NCBI RefSeq assembly: GCF_007747795.1
Contig: NZ_CP036275.1
Location: 2,714,853 to 2,778,852 of the forward strand
From: Maioricimonas rarisocia
GTDB taxonomy: Bacteria > Planctomycetota > Planctomycetia > Planctomycetales > Planctomycetaceae
Length of the DNA stretch: 64,000 nucleotides
Direction of reading: 5' to 3'
Below are positions 18,177 through 26,828 of the stretch, piece after piece. The notes beneath the pieces were generated by a model, which saw only the letters and a list, made by a program, of their open reading frames with translations, had not been told where the DNA came from and did not search any database. The translations under genes were made by a program, and so were the position numbers. The stretch's first letter is position 1; every line of letters begins with the position of its first letter.

Positions 18177-21100
18177 TCAGCCGCCACGTCGACCGCCAAA
18201 GCCACCTCGCCCACCACGGTCTCCACCGCCGAATCCACCTCGTCCGCCACGGTCGCCGCCGCCAAATCCACCTCGTCCGCCACGGTCGTCGCCTCCGCCG
18301 CCACCCTGCTGCTGCATCCGTTCACGCATCCGCTGTTCGAAGAAACGCCGGACGTCGTCGCCGCTGGGACGGTTGCCGTCTGAGGACCGGCCACCGTTGT
18401 CGCTCGAGTTCGATGTGGACGATGAGGTGCGCGTCGAGGACGAACTGACGTTGATCTTGACCTTCGGGATCAGCGAGGTCAGAGCGCTCTGCACAGCTGT
18501 CGAGTTGGTGTTCTGCAGCGAAACGACCTGCACGGTCCGCCGGGCTTCTTCGGCCGCGGCGTCGACACTGCGGACAAGCAGTTCAATCTCGCGAAACAGA
18601 GCGTCGCTCGCGGAAACGATCAGCTGATTCGTCCGCGTATCGACCGCCAGAGTGAGCCGGATGTCCGGCTCGCGGTTGTTGTCGTTGCCGCCGCGTCCAC
18701 CGCCACCCATCAGGGCCGCGAACGGATTTCCGCCGCCGCGTCCACCACGATCGTTGCTGTTGTCTTCGAGGTAATCGCGGTAAACCTCCTTCACCATATT
18801 GTACACGTCGGTGGCATCGGCGTGCTCGACCGGAATCATGCCCGGGACGCGATCCCGCAAATTGTCAGGAAGGTCGCTCGCGTCGAGGACTTCCAGCATC
18901 TGCTCGACTTCGCGCACGCGGTACGAGGGACCGGCGACCCACAGCGAATTCGAACGGATTTCCGGGATGATCCGCAGCGTCCGGGAGGTGGTCCCCAGCC
19001 CGCTCAGGCCGGTGGCGTCCAGCAGCCCCGAACTGAACGAAGAGACTGACCCGCCCAGCAGACCTCCGCCGGTCGACATCATGCTGACGTTGCTGTCCGG
19101 AAAGAGCTGGTCGAGCATGGCGGCCGTTTCGGTGGCATCGGCAACCTGCAGCGTGAAGACGGTCCAGGACGTGCGCGGCGGGATTGCCTGCATCGTGGAT
19201 TCGAGCATCCGTTCGAAACGATCGAGTGTCTCCTCGTCTTCGGAGGCGTAAATTACTTCATCACCAAGGACGGTGATGGTGACCTGCGTGTCTCCCGACG
19301 TTTCGGTATTCGGTTCTTCAGTCGGTGCCTGTTCGGTCGCTGCTGCCTCGTCAGCCGGCGCTGCCGAGGTGGCGTTCTCCTCGGAGACGAAACGGACACT
19401 GGCAGCGGCGCGGGCGTCCCGCCCGCCGGTCGCGGTTGGTGCAGCCGGGAACTCGATCGACGTCGCGTCGATGGGCAACCGGGCATCGTTGGCGTCTCCG
19501 GTCGGAACCGGTGCGGAAGACGGACGTCGCAGGCCGGGAGTGTCGAGCGGTTGCCTGAGCCCGGTCGGTTGCTGCCGTGTTTCGGCACCGGGAGAACGCA
19601 TGCTGTCGACCGGTCCTCGATTCTGCGGATTCACGACACGAATCGGCGTCGACGAGGACGCGTCCCACATCCGCTCGATCAGGGGGAGGATTTCCTGGGG
19701 ATCCCGTCCGCCGAGCGGCAGCGTCCGCAGCCGTCCCTGCTGGGCGGCCGTACGCTCACCGGAGCCGTCTTCGCCCAGTTGCAGCAGCAGTGTCTTGACC
19801 TGGGCAATCTGGTCGGAGCTGCCGCGCACGAGAAGCTGGCGGGCGGTCAGGTCCGGTTCGATGATGGGCGCCATTTCGCCGTCGCCGACGAACATCGAAC
19901 GGAGCATCGACGTGGCGCTGATCGCATCCATCCGGGAGAGAGGAATCACCGCGACATCGCTGGTTCCTCCCAGACCATCCATTTGACGGATCAGCGTTTC
20001 GACTTCGCGGTGCTGCGCTTCGGTCCCGAAGATGTGAATGCGATCATTGCGACCGTCTTCGTTGACGACGACGCCGGGAAGCAGGGCATCGATGGTTTTC
20101 GTGACTTCCCGGGCATCCGAGGAGTCCACTTTGTAAACGGCAAAGTACGGGGTCCGGCCGCCCCGGCGAACGCCATCCGCTTCGACGTCGATCGTTTCGA
20201 GTGTGGACTCGACGATCTTGTGTTCGGCGGCCGTTGCGGTCACGAGCAGTTTGTTGGTCCGCAGGTCCTCGGTGACGTTTGCCGAGCCGCCGCTGGTGGA
20301 ATCGGAGCGGGGATCGCGACGGTAGTCCCGACGGTCCCGATCCCGCTCGTTGCCGGCGCTGACGTTGGTGACGCCGGCCGAGACTCCGAGCAGAGTGCGA
20401 ACGATCGGCGCGGCTTCGTCCGCTGCGACGTGCTGGAGTTCATACGCCTTGAACGTCCGGTCCTGAGGTCCGCCGCGGGCCAGTGCGCCCTTGAGGATCT
20501 CGTGGATCCGCCGGAGGTTACTGCCGATGTCGGTCACCAGCAGCGAGTTGGTCGTCGTCAGGCCGACGACCTTCCCCTGTGGTCCCTTGATCTCATCGAT
20601 TTCGACGGCCACCTGTTCGACATCGAGCCCCTCGAGCGGAAACGCAACCGTAAGCAGCTCGTTCTTGCCACGGTTGGGAAGCTCTTCCGGCGGGATGTTG
20701 GGGACGAGGTTCGGCGGAATGCCGTTGTCGATGTTCAGGGCGACGAGGAAGTCGTCGCGGCGGACGAGCACGTACCCCTTCGGCAGCAGATAGCCATTGA
20801 GGATGTCGAGGGCTTCGGTCGCCGTGTAGGAGCGACGGTCGTAGTAGTTGAACGTGCCGGGCGGAACGACGTTCAGGTCGAGGGTCAGTCCGGCCCGCTC
20901 GGCGAAGAGCTTGAGGACCTCGGTCCAGGGCGCGTACCGGAAGTTGAACGACATCCTGACTTCGTCGTCGCTGCCTGCGGCATCGGCGGAGTCGGTCTGC
21001 CGGCTGGAGCCGGCATCGTCGGACGGCGCCTCGGCGTTGCTGCTTCCTTCGCCGGTCGTCGCGGCGCCACCGAACGAGGCGACCACGTCGGCGCCCGGTG

Positions 21101-21932
21101 GGGCTTCTTCGATGCGGACGGGAGGCCGTTGCATTGCCGGCGGGGCAGCCGCAGCCGCAGGGGCCGGTCGGGATTCGTTCTCGTCCGGACGTTCTGGAGG
21201 AGGAGGACCGAGCCGCTTCTGCCATGCGTCGCGCTGCTGTTCGGTCAGCACGGCGGACATCTTCGCGTCCCATTCCTGGCGGAACTGCTCCCGTTCTTCA
21301 TCGCTGGCGCGGAAGCCGAGCTCGCGACGTGCGTCATCCTGCTGCTCGCGGAGTTCTTCGAGCTGCTGACGCTGTGCGTCGGTCAGGCCGAGTTCGTCGG
21401 CGATGTCATCCTGGGTGAATGCGCGGGTTCCGGCCCGATGGAGTGAGATCTGGCGAAGTCGGCTGAGCTGCTTCTCGTTGAGGACTTTGCCGATTTCCGC
21501 CTCGGTCTCTTTGGTGAGTTCTTCACCTGCTGCCCGCATCTGGTCGCGGAGCGCTTGCCGGTCTTCGTCCGTTTCGGCGGCCCGCATCTGCTCCATCACA
21601 CCGGACATCCGCTCGCGCATCCGTTCCTGCGAGCCTTCCGCAAGTTCGGTGAGCTGCTCGACCTGCTCGTCGGTGACGCCGAGTTCGGCGCGAACTTCGT
21701 CGCGCTGGAGTTCGCCAAGAAGGCCGCCACCACCAGGGCCGCGGCCACCGCCGCGCTGGAAGCCGCCGGGGCGTCCGCCACCGAAATCGCGTCCGCCACC
21801 ATCGCGTCCCCCGCCGAAGTCACGTCGACGTCCACCACCACCACGCTGGGCCTGGGCGACGTCCGCGACGAGGAACAGGCAGACCAGGGCAACTGCCCCG
21901 CTGGTTCTCAGAAATGTCAGGGATGAGTTCAT
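18177..21932 (-). CDS. Secretin-like protein with only periplasmic N domains, first gene of the T2SS locus
   Basis: The protein has 1251 residues. A signal peptide (1-28) is followed by an Arg/Gly-rich segment. Helices at ~60-200 carry LTxxQ-like motifs (LGVTDEQ, VLNEKQL, LGLTDAQ) reminiscent of Spy/CpxP chaperones. An N0-like domain comes next (VPPGTFNYYD... ALDILNGYLLPKGYVLV) and resembles the N0 of the neighbouring GspD. At least six NolW/secretin-N-like repeats follow. No C-terminal secretin pore domain or VPxLGDIP signature is present. The chain ends in three GGDRGGRGGFG repeats. It may stack on or under the GspD ring; this is inference from shared domains and operon position. The ATG at 21932 begins the signal peptide; longer readings start at TTG. 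Confidence 0.85.
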   Translation of the reverse strand: MNSSLTFLRTSGAVALVCLFLVADVAQAQRGGGGRRRDFGGGRDGGGRDFGGGRPGGFQRGGGRGPGGGGLLGELQRDEVRAELGVTDEQVEQLTELAEGSQERMRERMSGVMEQMRAAETDEDRQALRDQMRAAGEELTKETEAEIGKVLNEKQLSRLRQISLHRAGTRAFTQDDIADELGLTDAQRQQLEELREQQDDARRELGFRASDEEREQFRQEWDAKMSAVLTEQQRDAWQKRLGPPPPERPDENESRPAPAAAAAPPAMQRPPVRIEEAPPGADVVASFGGAATTGEGSSNAEAPSDDAGSSRQTDSADAAGSDDEVRMSFNFRYAPWTEVLKLFAERAGLTLDLNVVPPGTFNYYDRRSYTATEALDILNGYLLPKGYVLVRRDDFLVALNIDNGIPPNLVPNIPPEELPNRGKNELLTVAFPLEGLDVEQVAVEIDEIKGPQGKVVGLTTTNSLLVTDIGSNLRRIHEILKGALARGGPQDRTFKAYELQHVAADEAAPIVRTLLGVSAGVTNVSAGNERDRDRRDYRRDPRSDSTSGGSANVTEDLRTNKLLVTATAAEHKIVESTLETIDVEADGVRRGGRTPYFAVYKVDSSDAREVTKTIDALLPGVVVNEDGRNDRIHIFGTEAQHREVETLIRQMDGLGGTSDVAVIPLSRMDAISATSMLRSMFVGDGEMAPIIEPDLTARQLLVRGSSDQIAQVKTLLLQLGEDGSGERTAAQQGRLRTLPLGGRDPQEILPLIERMWDASSSTPIRVVNPQNRGPVDSMRSPGAETRQQPTGLRQPLDTPGLRRPSSAPVPTGDANDARLPIDATSIEFPAAPTATGGRDARAAASVRFVSEENATSAAPADEAAATEQAPTEEPNTETSGDTQVTITVLGDEVIYASEDEETLDRFERMLESTMQAIPPRTSWTVFTLQVADATETAAMLDQLFPDSNVSMMSTGGGLLGGSVSSFSSGLLDATGLSGLGTTSRTLRIIPEIRSNSLWVAGPSYRVREVEQMLEVLDASDLPDNLRDRVPGMIPVEHADATDVYNMVKEVYRDYLEDNSNDRGGRGGGNPFAALMGGGGRGGNDNNREPDIRLTLAVDTRTNQLIVSASDALFREIELLVRSVDAAAEEARRTVQVVSLQNTNSTAVQSALTSLIPKVKINVSSSSTRTSSSTSNSSDNGGRSSDGNRPSGDDVRRFFEQRMRERMQQQGGGGGDDRGGRGGFGGGDRGGRGGFGGGDRGGRGGFGGRRGG

Positions 21933-22341
21933 CGTAACTCGATCAGCTGATTCGTATTGTGTCAAACTGCACGGTGTGGGCCGGGGAGGAGCCCCCGGTC
22001 CTGGGCCAGCGGACCGTCCAGTCTAAAGTAGGGAACGGACGGGATGCAGGAGCGTCAACCGGCAATTCGCGGGACCGGCTCCCGCTGGTAGCGTATTCCA
22101 TGTCCTGACAAAAGGTTGTATTGAAACCGGAAACCTGCCCTGTTCTTCGATGGCTGCTGGTCCCCGGTGCGCTTCGCCCGCGATATGACAGAAACTCCGA
22201 GTCTGTCGTGCAGAAACAGGAAACCCCGCAACTGTTGCGAGGGTTTTTGTAAAGTAGGAAGAAATCGGGGTGCGAATTCACTCGAAGATCGACCACCATG
22301 GGAACGAGAGCACACGGTCCTGACAGCGGAGTGGAATCACC
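21933..22341. other. Divergent intergenic region between the T2SS locus and the EF-hand gene
   Basis: This 409-bp stretch separates two divergently transcribed genes. It contains the intrinsic-terminator-like hairpin at 22221-22249. No convincing promoter pair could be picked by eye for either direction; a TTGACA on the minus strand at 21958-21963 lies too close to the start codon and lacks a -10. Confidence 0.6.
22221..22249 (+). terminator. Intrinsic terminator or attenuator in the leader of the EF-hand gene
   Basis: AAACCC-CGCAA pairs with TTGCG-(A)-GGGTTT around a 3-nt loop, followed by TT on the plus strand. No plus-strand gene lies upstream, and the hairpin stands 93 nt before the EF-hand start codon. 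It is therefore either an attenuator of that gene or a block to stray transcription. Confidence 0.6.
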
Positions 22342-23340
22342 ATGATGTCTGCAATGAACCGAGGGATTGCACGAGTTCTGCTCGTCGGCGGGATCGTTTC
22401 CGTTCTGGCGGAACCGACTCTGGCGCAGTTCCGCGGCGGTGGCCCCTCGCCCGAACGGATTGTCGGCTTCATTGACCGCAACCAGGACGGCCACATCGAC
22501 GGCGAGGAGTTGCGGCGGATGCCCGGTCCGTTCCGCGAGGCTCTCGAGGACGCGGGCGTCGATACCCGGCGAGGCATCTCCCGCGAACAGTTCCTGCGGG
22601 AAGCACCACGGCTGATGGAATCGATGCGGCGCCGCATGGAGGAGTCCCGGGAACGGGGAGGTGATCGTGGGCGTGACGATGACAGGGATCGGCGGGACGG
22701 CCGGGATCGTGATGATCGTGACCGCGACGGCCGCGATCGCGATGACGATCGTCGCCGCGGACCCGAGCGACCGCAACGACCCGCACGCAAGCAGCGGGAG
22801 CCGGTGACGCTCACCATCCCGGAACAGTTCAGCACGATCGACCAGGACGTTGACGGGCAGGTCGCGTTTTATGAATGGCGTCAGACGCAGCATGGGACGA
22901 TCTCGCAGTTCATGGCCATCGATCGGAATGGCGACGGCTTTCTGACTCCCTTCGAACTGAAACTGTCTCTCGAACAGCCGGCCGATGCGCCTGCCACTCC
23001 GATCGCTGCCGGCACACAGCCCGGCTCGGGGCCGCCGCAAGTGACCATTCCCCGTCCGACGGCTCCGGCTGCAGTGGCGGCTACACGGACGGCACCCTCG
23101 CCTCCTTCGTCCACGGCCACTTCCAGTCCCACTGAAGTCGACATGGAATCTCCCGAGGCGGCACGGGCGAAGTACACGTTCCGTCTGCTCGACCGGAACC
23201 GGGACGGTTCGATCGCACCGGAGGAATGGCAGCGGAGCCGGCGGCTTCGCCCGCTGTTCGAAGAGGCCGGAACCGATCTCTCGCAGCCGATGACTGTCGA
23301 ACAGTTCGTTCCGATCTACCTGAAAGTCAACAACTCGTGA
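22342..23340 (+). CDS. Exported EF-hand calcium-binding protein
   Basis: The protein has 332 residues and a signal peptide (1-29). Four canonical EF-hand loops are visible: DRNQDGHIDGEE (45-56), DQDVDGQVAFYE (167-178), DRNGDGFLTPFE (194-205) and DRNRDGSIAPEE (284-295). Between loops 1 and 2, residues ~104-139 are an almost pure Arg/Asp tract. Pro/Ala/Thr-rich linkers separate the rest. This suggests a calcium sensor or buffer outside the cytoplasm; EF-hand proteins of this build are common in Planctomycetota. It is divergent from the T2SS locus and convergent with the next gene. The first of two near-adjacent ATGs is used, with GGAG 10 nt upstream. Confidence 0.85.
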   Translation: MMSAMNRGIARVLLVGGIVSVLAEPTLAQFRGGGPSPERIVGFIDRNQDGHIDGEELRRMPGPFREALEDAGVDTRRGISREQFLREAPRLMESMRRRMEESRERGGDRGRDDDRDRRDGRDRDDRDRDGRDRDDDRRRGPERPQRPARKQREPVTLTIPEQFSTIDQDVDGQVAFYEWRQTQHGTISQFMAIDRNGDGFLTPFELKLSLEQPADAPATPIAAGTQPGSGPPQVTIPRPTAPAAVAATRTAPSPPSSTATSSPTEVDMESPEAARAKYTFRLLDRNRDGSIAPEEWQRSRRLRPLFEEAGTDLSQPMTVEQFVPIYLKVNNS

Positions 23341-23388
23341 CCCGAACGGGCCCCGGCCTGCGGGACCCGTCTCCGTCTCCGCCGTTCC

Positions 23389-25134
23389 CTACAGCTGACT
23401 CTCGTCGTACCGGCGGGCGATGGCGGTACCGATCAACCGGATGAAACCTTCGGCGAACTCGGCCCGCAGACGCAGTCCGGTCTCCGTGGGACGCACTTCG
23501 ATTCGCAGCGAATCGTTGCGGTCGTCGAATGCTTCGCCGGCAATTTCCCGTACCTGCGGCGGATTGTCCGGCGGCGGGGGCAACTGCAGCCACGGACTGA
23601 CGCGGAAGATCATCTGAAACGGTGGCGTCCGCGACTCGACAGGAGCCGTTTCCGCCTCGGCAACCAGGTCCATCGCGAACTCCATGGCGGTCTGGGCACC
23701 GTCGCCGCCAACGGCGAACCAGAAGATCCCCGGCGTCGCCGCACACAGAATGTCCGGTGCGCGACCGTACAGGCGGCGATCGTCGTCTCGTGCATCGCTG
23801 GGGGTGATGCGGTGGATGGCCGTCCGCTCGTACTTTGCGGCGTCAATCTCGATGTCGGCTTCGATGTCGGTGGTGCTACTGACAGCTGTGAGCACCTGGC
23901 GGAGAGGCAGGGACAGGTCTTCGCTCGGCTTGGTGCGGAGAGCACCCAGCAGAACGAACTGCCCGGTCTCGTCCATGACGAACTGCGTGCAGAAGTCAAA
24001 ATGCCCCTCGTCGACCGTTTCCCGCAGCACGCTGCAAAGGCGGTTGATCGATCCCCCCTCCCCCGCTTCGGTGGGGAGTTGACCGGCCAGCGCGAGTTCC
24101 AGGCCGTTGACCAGCTCGGTTGCCGCGGTCCGTTCCCGTTTGTCCATCGCCCAGGAGAGCGACGCGGTGAGCGGTTGGAAGTCGTTGATCAAGCTGCCGA
24201 ACCGCGTCGGTTTCGTGCCGACGGCGTCGAGGTAGTCAGCAAAGTCACTGTCGGCCCGGGCGTCGATCGCCATTTCGAGGAGGGCCGATTTCTTCTCGGC
24301 CGATGCGTCGAGACCGATGACAAACCGTTCCCCATGCTCGAGTGTCTGAGAAAGCAGCTCGAGCGTGCTGATGCCGTAAGCACGGCGGATGCGGTACGCG
24401 GCTTCCGACTCTTCGTCGCGCTGCTGCAGTTCGCTCTCGGCGCTGGCCCGCAGGTAATTGATGAAGACCTCGCGGATGATGGGCGGGAAGTTATCGAGCT
24501 GGATCGACAGGGCCGCGTCGTATCGGGATGTCAGCGTTGCGTTCGCTTCGAGCGGATCGGCATGTTCGAGGTCGGCCAGTTCCTCATCGGGCGACAGGTA
24601 CGCGTAGCCGTTCGCCACAGACATATAGATCGACTGTCGACGACCGGTGAACTCGTAATACCCTTCCGCTTCTCCCCGCTTCTTCGCAGTGAGGGGGCCT
24701 TTGGACATCAGCGCAACCAGCTTTCTGACGTCCTTGACGGGAACGAAGAAGACCGGCGTCGGCTGGGGAGGCAGGGCCGGCTTGACGAACATCATCATTC
24801 CGAACGGCTGGTCCCGATGCATCCAATCGAGGTTTTCGAAGAACGAGAGCGGCTCGCCGAGCAGTGCTGCGTACAGCTCCGGACGGTCAACACTGTTCAA
24901 GACAAAATCGATCGTCGACAGAACGCGATCGGCGCTACCGACGTTGACCACCAGAACCGGTTTCAGGTCGGCGAGGGGATCAAACTCTTCGGTTTCGTCT
25001 GGCGGAATCGACTCACTCGACTGCGCGCAGACGGGGGTGGTGACGAGAAGCAGGGCCAGCACTGCAACAGAAAGCCGTCCTGCGGTATTCAGGGACCGTT
25101 GGTTGTGCCACCAGCGACACGCACGCTGAATCAT
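23389..25134 (-). CDS. Large exported protein of unknown function
   Basis: The 581-residue protein has an N-terminal signal peptide ending VCAQS (~18-38). The rest reads as a soluble alpha/beta protein with no transmembrane helix, without metal or catalytic motifs I can name. Its layout (long exported protein tracking 'VNVGSADRVLSTIDFVLNSV' near the start) resembles DUF3352-type proteins of Planctomycetota, but this is only an impression. The frame is open 105 codons further upstream; the ATG at 25134 was chosen because it begins the signal peptide. It is convergent with the EF-hand gene (48-bp gap) and divergent from the small Cys-rich gene. Confidence 0.75.
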   Translation of the reverse strand: MIQRACRWWHNQRSLNTAGRLSVAVLALLLVTTPVCAQSSESIPPDETEEFDPLADLKPVLVVNVGSADRVLSTIDFVLNSVDRPELYAALLGEPLSFFENLDWMHRDQPFGMMMFVKPALPPQPTPVFFVPVKDVRKLVALMSKGPLTAKKRGEAEGYYEFTGRRQSIYMSVANGYAYLSPDEELADLEHADPLEANATLTSRYDAALSIQLDNFPPIIREVFINYLRASAESELQQRDEESEAAYRIRRAYGISTLELLSQTLEHGERFVIGLDASAEKKSALLEMAIDARADSDFADYLDAVGTKPTRFGSLINDFQPLTASLSWAMDKRERTAATELVNGLELALAGQLPTEAGEGGSINRLCSVLRETVDEGHFDFCTQFVMDETGQFVLLGALRTKPSEDLSLPLRQVLTAVSSTTDIEADIEIDAAKYERTAIHRITPSDARDDDRRLYGRAPDILCAATPGIFWFAVGGDGAQTAMEFAMDLVAEAETAPVESRTPPFQMIFRVSPWLQLPPPPDNPPQVREIAGEAFDDRNDSLRIEVRPTETGLRLRAEFAEGFIRLIGTAIARRYDESQL

Positions 25135-25406
25135 GAAGTTGTTCTCGCTGTGAGTTCGTGTGGTCTGCATTGAGGGAGAGCGTCGGAGGCCCGCGTCTCT
25201 CGTGGAGACGGACAGCCTCCCTTCCATCCTACCCGGCCGCATCGGCATGCGGATTCGGGAAACTGTTCCGATTTCGCAGTTTGTGTGGCTCCGTTCGGCG
25301 CGGCTCGCCCGGTGAGGTGGATTATGTCGAAGGTGAGTGATAAGCGCGGCATGCAAGCGGCCCACACGTGCGGCCTCCCGGGAAATCGTGATGGAAGGAG
25401 CCTCCG

Positions 25407-25895
25407 ATGTCTCTGAAATCGGTAGTGCAACTGAGTGTTCTGCTGACAACCGTCGTCATGGCACCAGCGATCGTCGTCGCCGACGATGTCCCCTGCCCTC
25501 CGGAAGCGGAGGCTGAACGGGGATTCGGGTGGCGGTGGCCCCCATTCTTCCGGGACTCGCCCATGGGGGCCCGGCCGCACCACGGTGAGTTCGGTTCTCC
25601 GGGCCTTGGCTGGCATCACTTCGAGCTTCCGACCGCCCGGTACGGCCTGTGGTATCGACCGAACTCGATGGAGCCGGAGAACTTCCGTTGTCGGCCCCGC
25701 CCGTTCCGTCCGCAAGGCTACGGGATGCCCCAGCACGTCTCCTGCTACCGCATGGACTACAACCCGTACGTACTGGATGATCCCGATTCGATCCACGGCC
25801 CGTCCTACTATCAGCGTCATCCGCCGCTGTATCCGTGCGGCTATCCGCAGTGCAAGTGCGGGAAGTGCCTGGTGAAGGCCAGCGAAGGCTACTGA
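25407..25895 (+). CDS. Small exported Cys-, Pro- and Tyr-rich protein
   Basis: The 162-residue product has a signal peptide (1-25). The mature part is rich in Pro, Arg, Tyr and Trp and carries seven Cys, the last four in a CGYPQCKCGKC cluster. The spacing could bind metal or form disulfides. Family not recognised. The start has a strong GAAGGAG ribosome site, one of the best in the window, so expression is likely. Confidence 0.72.
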   Translation: MSLKSVVQLSVLLTTVVMAPAIVVADDVPCPPEAEAERGFGWRWPPFFRDSPMGARPHHGEFGSPGLGWHHFELPTARYGLWYRPNSMEPENFRCRPRPFRPQGYGMPQHVSCYRMDYNPYVLDDPDSIHGPSYYQRHPPLYPCGYPQCKCGKCLVKASEGY

Positions 25896-26011
25896 TCGAG
25901 GCCGGCGGTCCTGTACCGTGCAGGGATTTCCGGTACACGGGCGGCTGGAGGGGTGTTAGACTTCTATCGGGGAGGGCGCCTCGAGGATGTCGCCGAGAGG
26001 GCCTCATGCCT

Positions 26012-26032
26012 GCCGGTCCGAGCGGGACCGGC
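26012..26032 (+). other. Perfect 8-bp hairpin upstream of the FHA gene
   Basis: GCCGGTCC (26012-26019) pairs with GGACCGGC (26025-26032) around a GAGCG loop. There is no T tract. It may mark the 3' end of the Cys-rich gene transcript or structure the FHA leader. Confidence 0.35.
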
Positions 26033-26110
26033 TCGTCGGTGCGTCGTCGCTTCCCGATTTCATCCGATCCACGTAACGATTCGCAGGCACCTTCAGGGGG
26101 CCGCTGCCCA

Positions 26111-26620
26111 ATGCCGCTGTTTCTGATTCCTGACGACGGGAGCAAACCGGTCGTTCTCGACAAGGCGATCGTCTTCTTCGGACGACACGCCGACTGCGAC
26201 GTCGTGCTTGCCAACAGCCGTAAGGTGTCCCGCAAGCACTGCTGCGTGGCCCGCGTGGACGACCATTACGTCGTTCGCGATCTGGGAAGCATGAATGGCG
26301 TGCGCGTGAATGGCGACGCCGTCGAAGGGGAAGCGCAACTGCGGGACGGCGATGATCTGCTGATCGGCGACGTGGCCTACCGTCTGCAGGTGGAAGACAC
26401 GGTCGCCCTGCGGGACCGGCAGCGGCCGCTCAACGCCGGGGGCCCCTCCGTCTCGCCCGATATGCTCAGCCAGGACATGCCGGTCGCCATCCCCGAGGAA
26501 GGCGAGGACTTTCGTGTCGAGAAAACGATCGGTCCCTCGCTGCTCTCTCCCGACGGTGTGGACTCTGATCCTTCGGAAGAAGAGATCATCGAACTGAAGG
26601 ACGACGACCTCGTCGACTGA
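26111..26620 (+). CDS. Small FHA-domain protein
   Basis: The 169-residue cytoplasmic protein has an N-terminal forkhead-associated domain (~1-95), which binds phosphothreonine peptides. The key positions are visible: FFGRH (G-R), SRKHC (S-x-x-H) and LGSMNGVRVNG (N-G). The C-terminal half is acidic and ends EEEIIELKDDDLVD; it also contains VEKTIGPS, where Thr could be a kinase target. It is a plausible adaptor for Ser/Thr kinases such as those at 28-32 and 61-63 kb. The ATG at 26111 was chosen because the FHA fold begins directly there. Confidence 0.85.
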   Translation: MPLFLIPDDGSKPVVLDKAIVFFGRHADCDVVLANSRKVSRKHCCVARVDDHYVVRDLGSMNGVRVNGDAVEGEAQLRDGDDLLIGDVAYRLQVEDTVALRDRQRPLNAGGPSVSPDMLSQDMPVAIPEEGEDFRVEKTIGPSLLSPDGVDSDPSEEEIIELKDDDLVD

Positions 26621-26828
26621 CTCGTCGCTCTCGGGCTCGCGGGGTGCTGCTTCCGCGCCCCCCCGGCCACGCGATTGCCTGATGTCGGGAGAGGTGGTAC
26701 GCTGCGGGTTGCATCAGCGACGGTCGATGTGACGTTGCGTCGCCGTCTTACTGCCCCCTGCCCGTTGCCCACTGCCGCGTCGGACGGACTTCGCCACTCC
26801 GTGTGCCGCCCCGCCTGAAGGTGTTCCC

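Noticed and set aside
18180-18300. CRISPR-like regular repeat
   Set aside because: The periodic signal is the codon repeat of the Gly/Arg/Asp tail in the secretin-like protein. There are no spacers and no cas genes.
18139-18383. Plus-strand Pro/Arg-rich frames around 18.1-18.4 kb
   Set aside because: They are the antisense of the GGDRGGRGGFG repeat at the end of the secretin-like gene.
19551-21446. A 631-codon plus-strand frame opposite the N-domain secretin-like gene
   Set aside because: The minus strand encodes recognisable secretin-N repeats and a signal peptide. The opposite frame has no domain signal.
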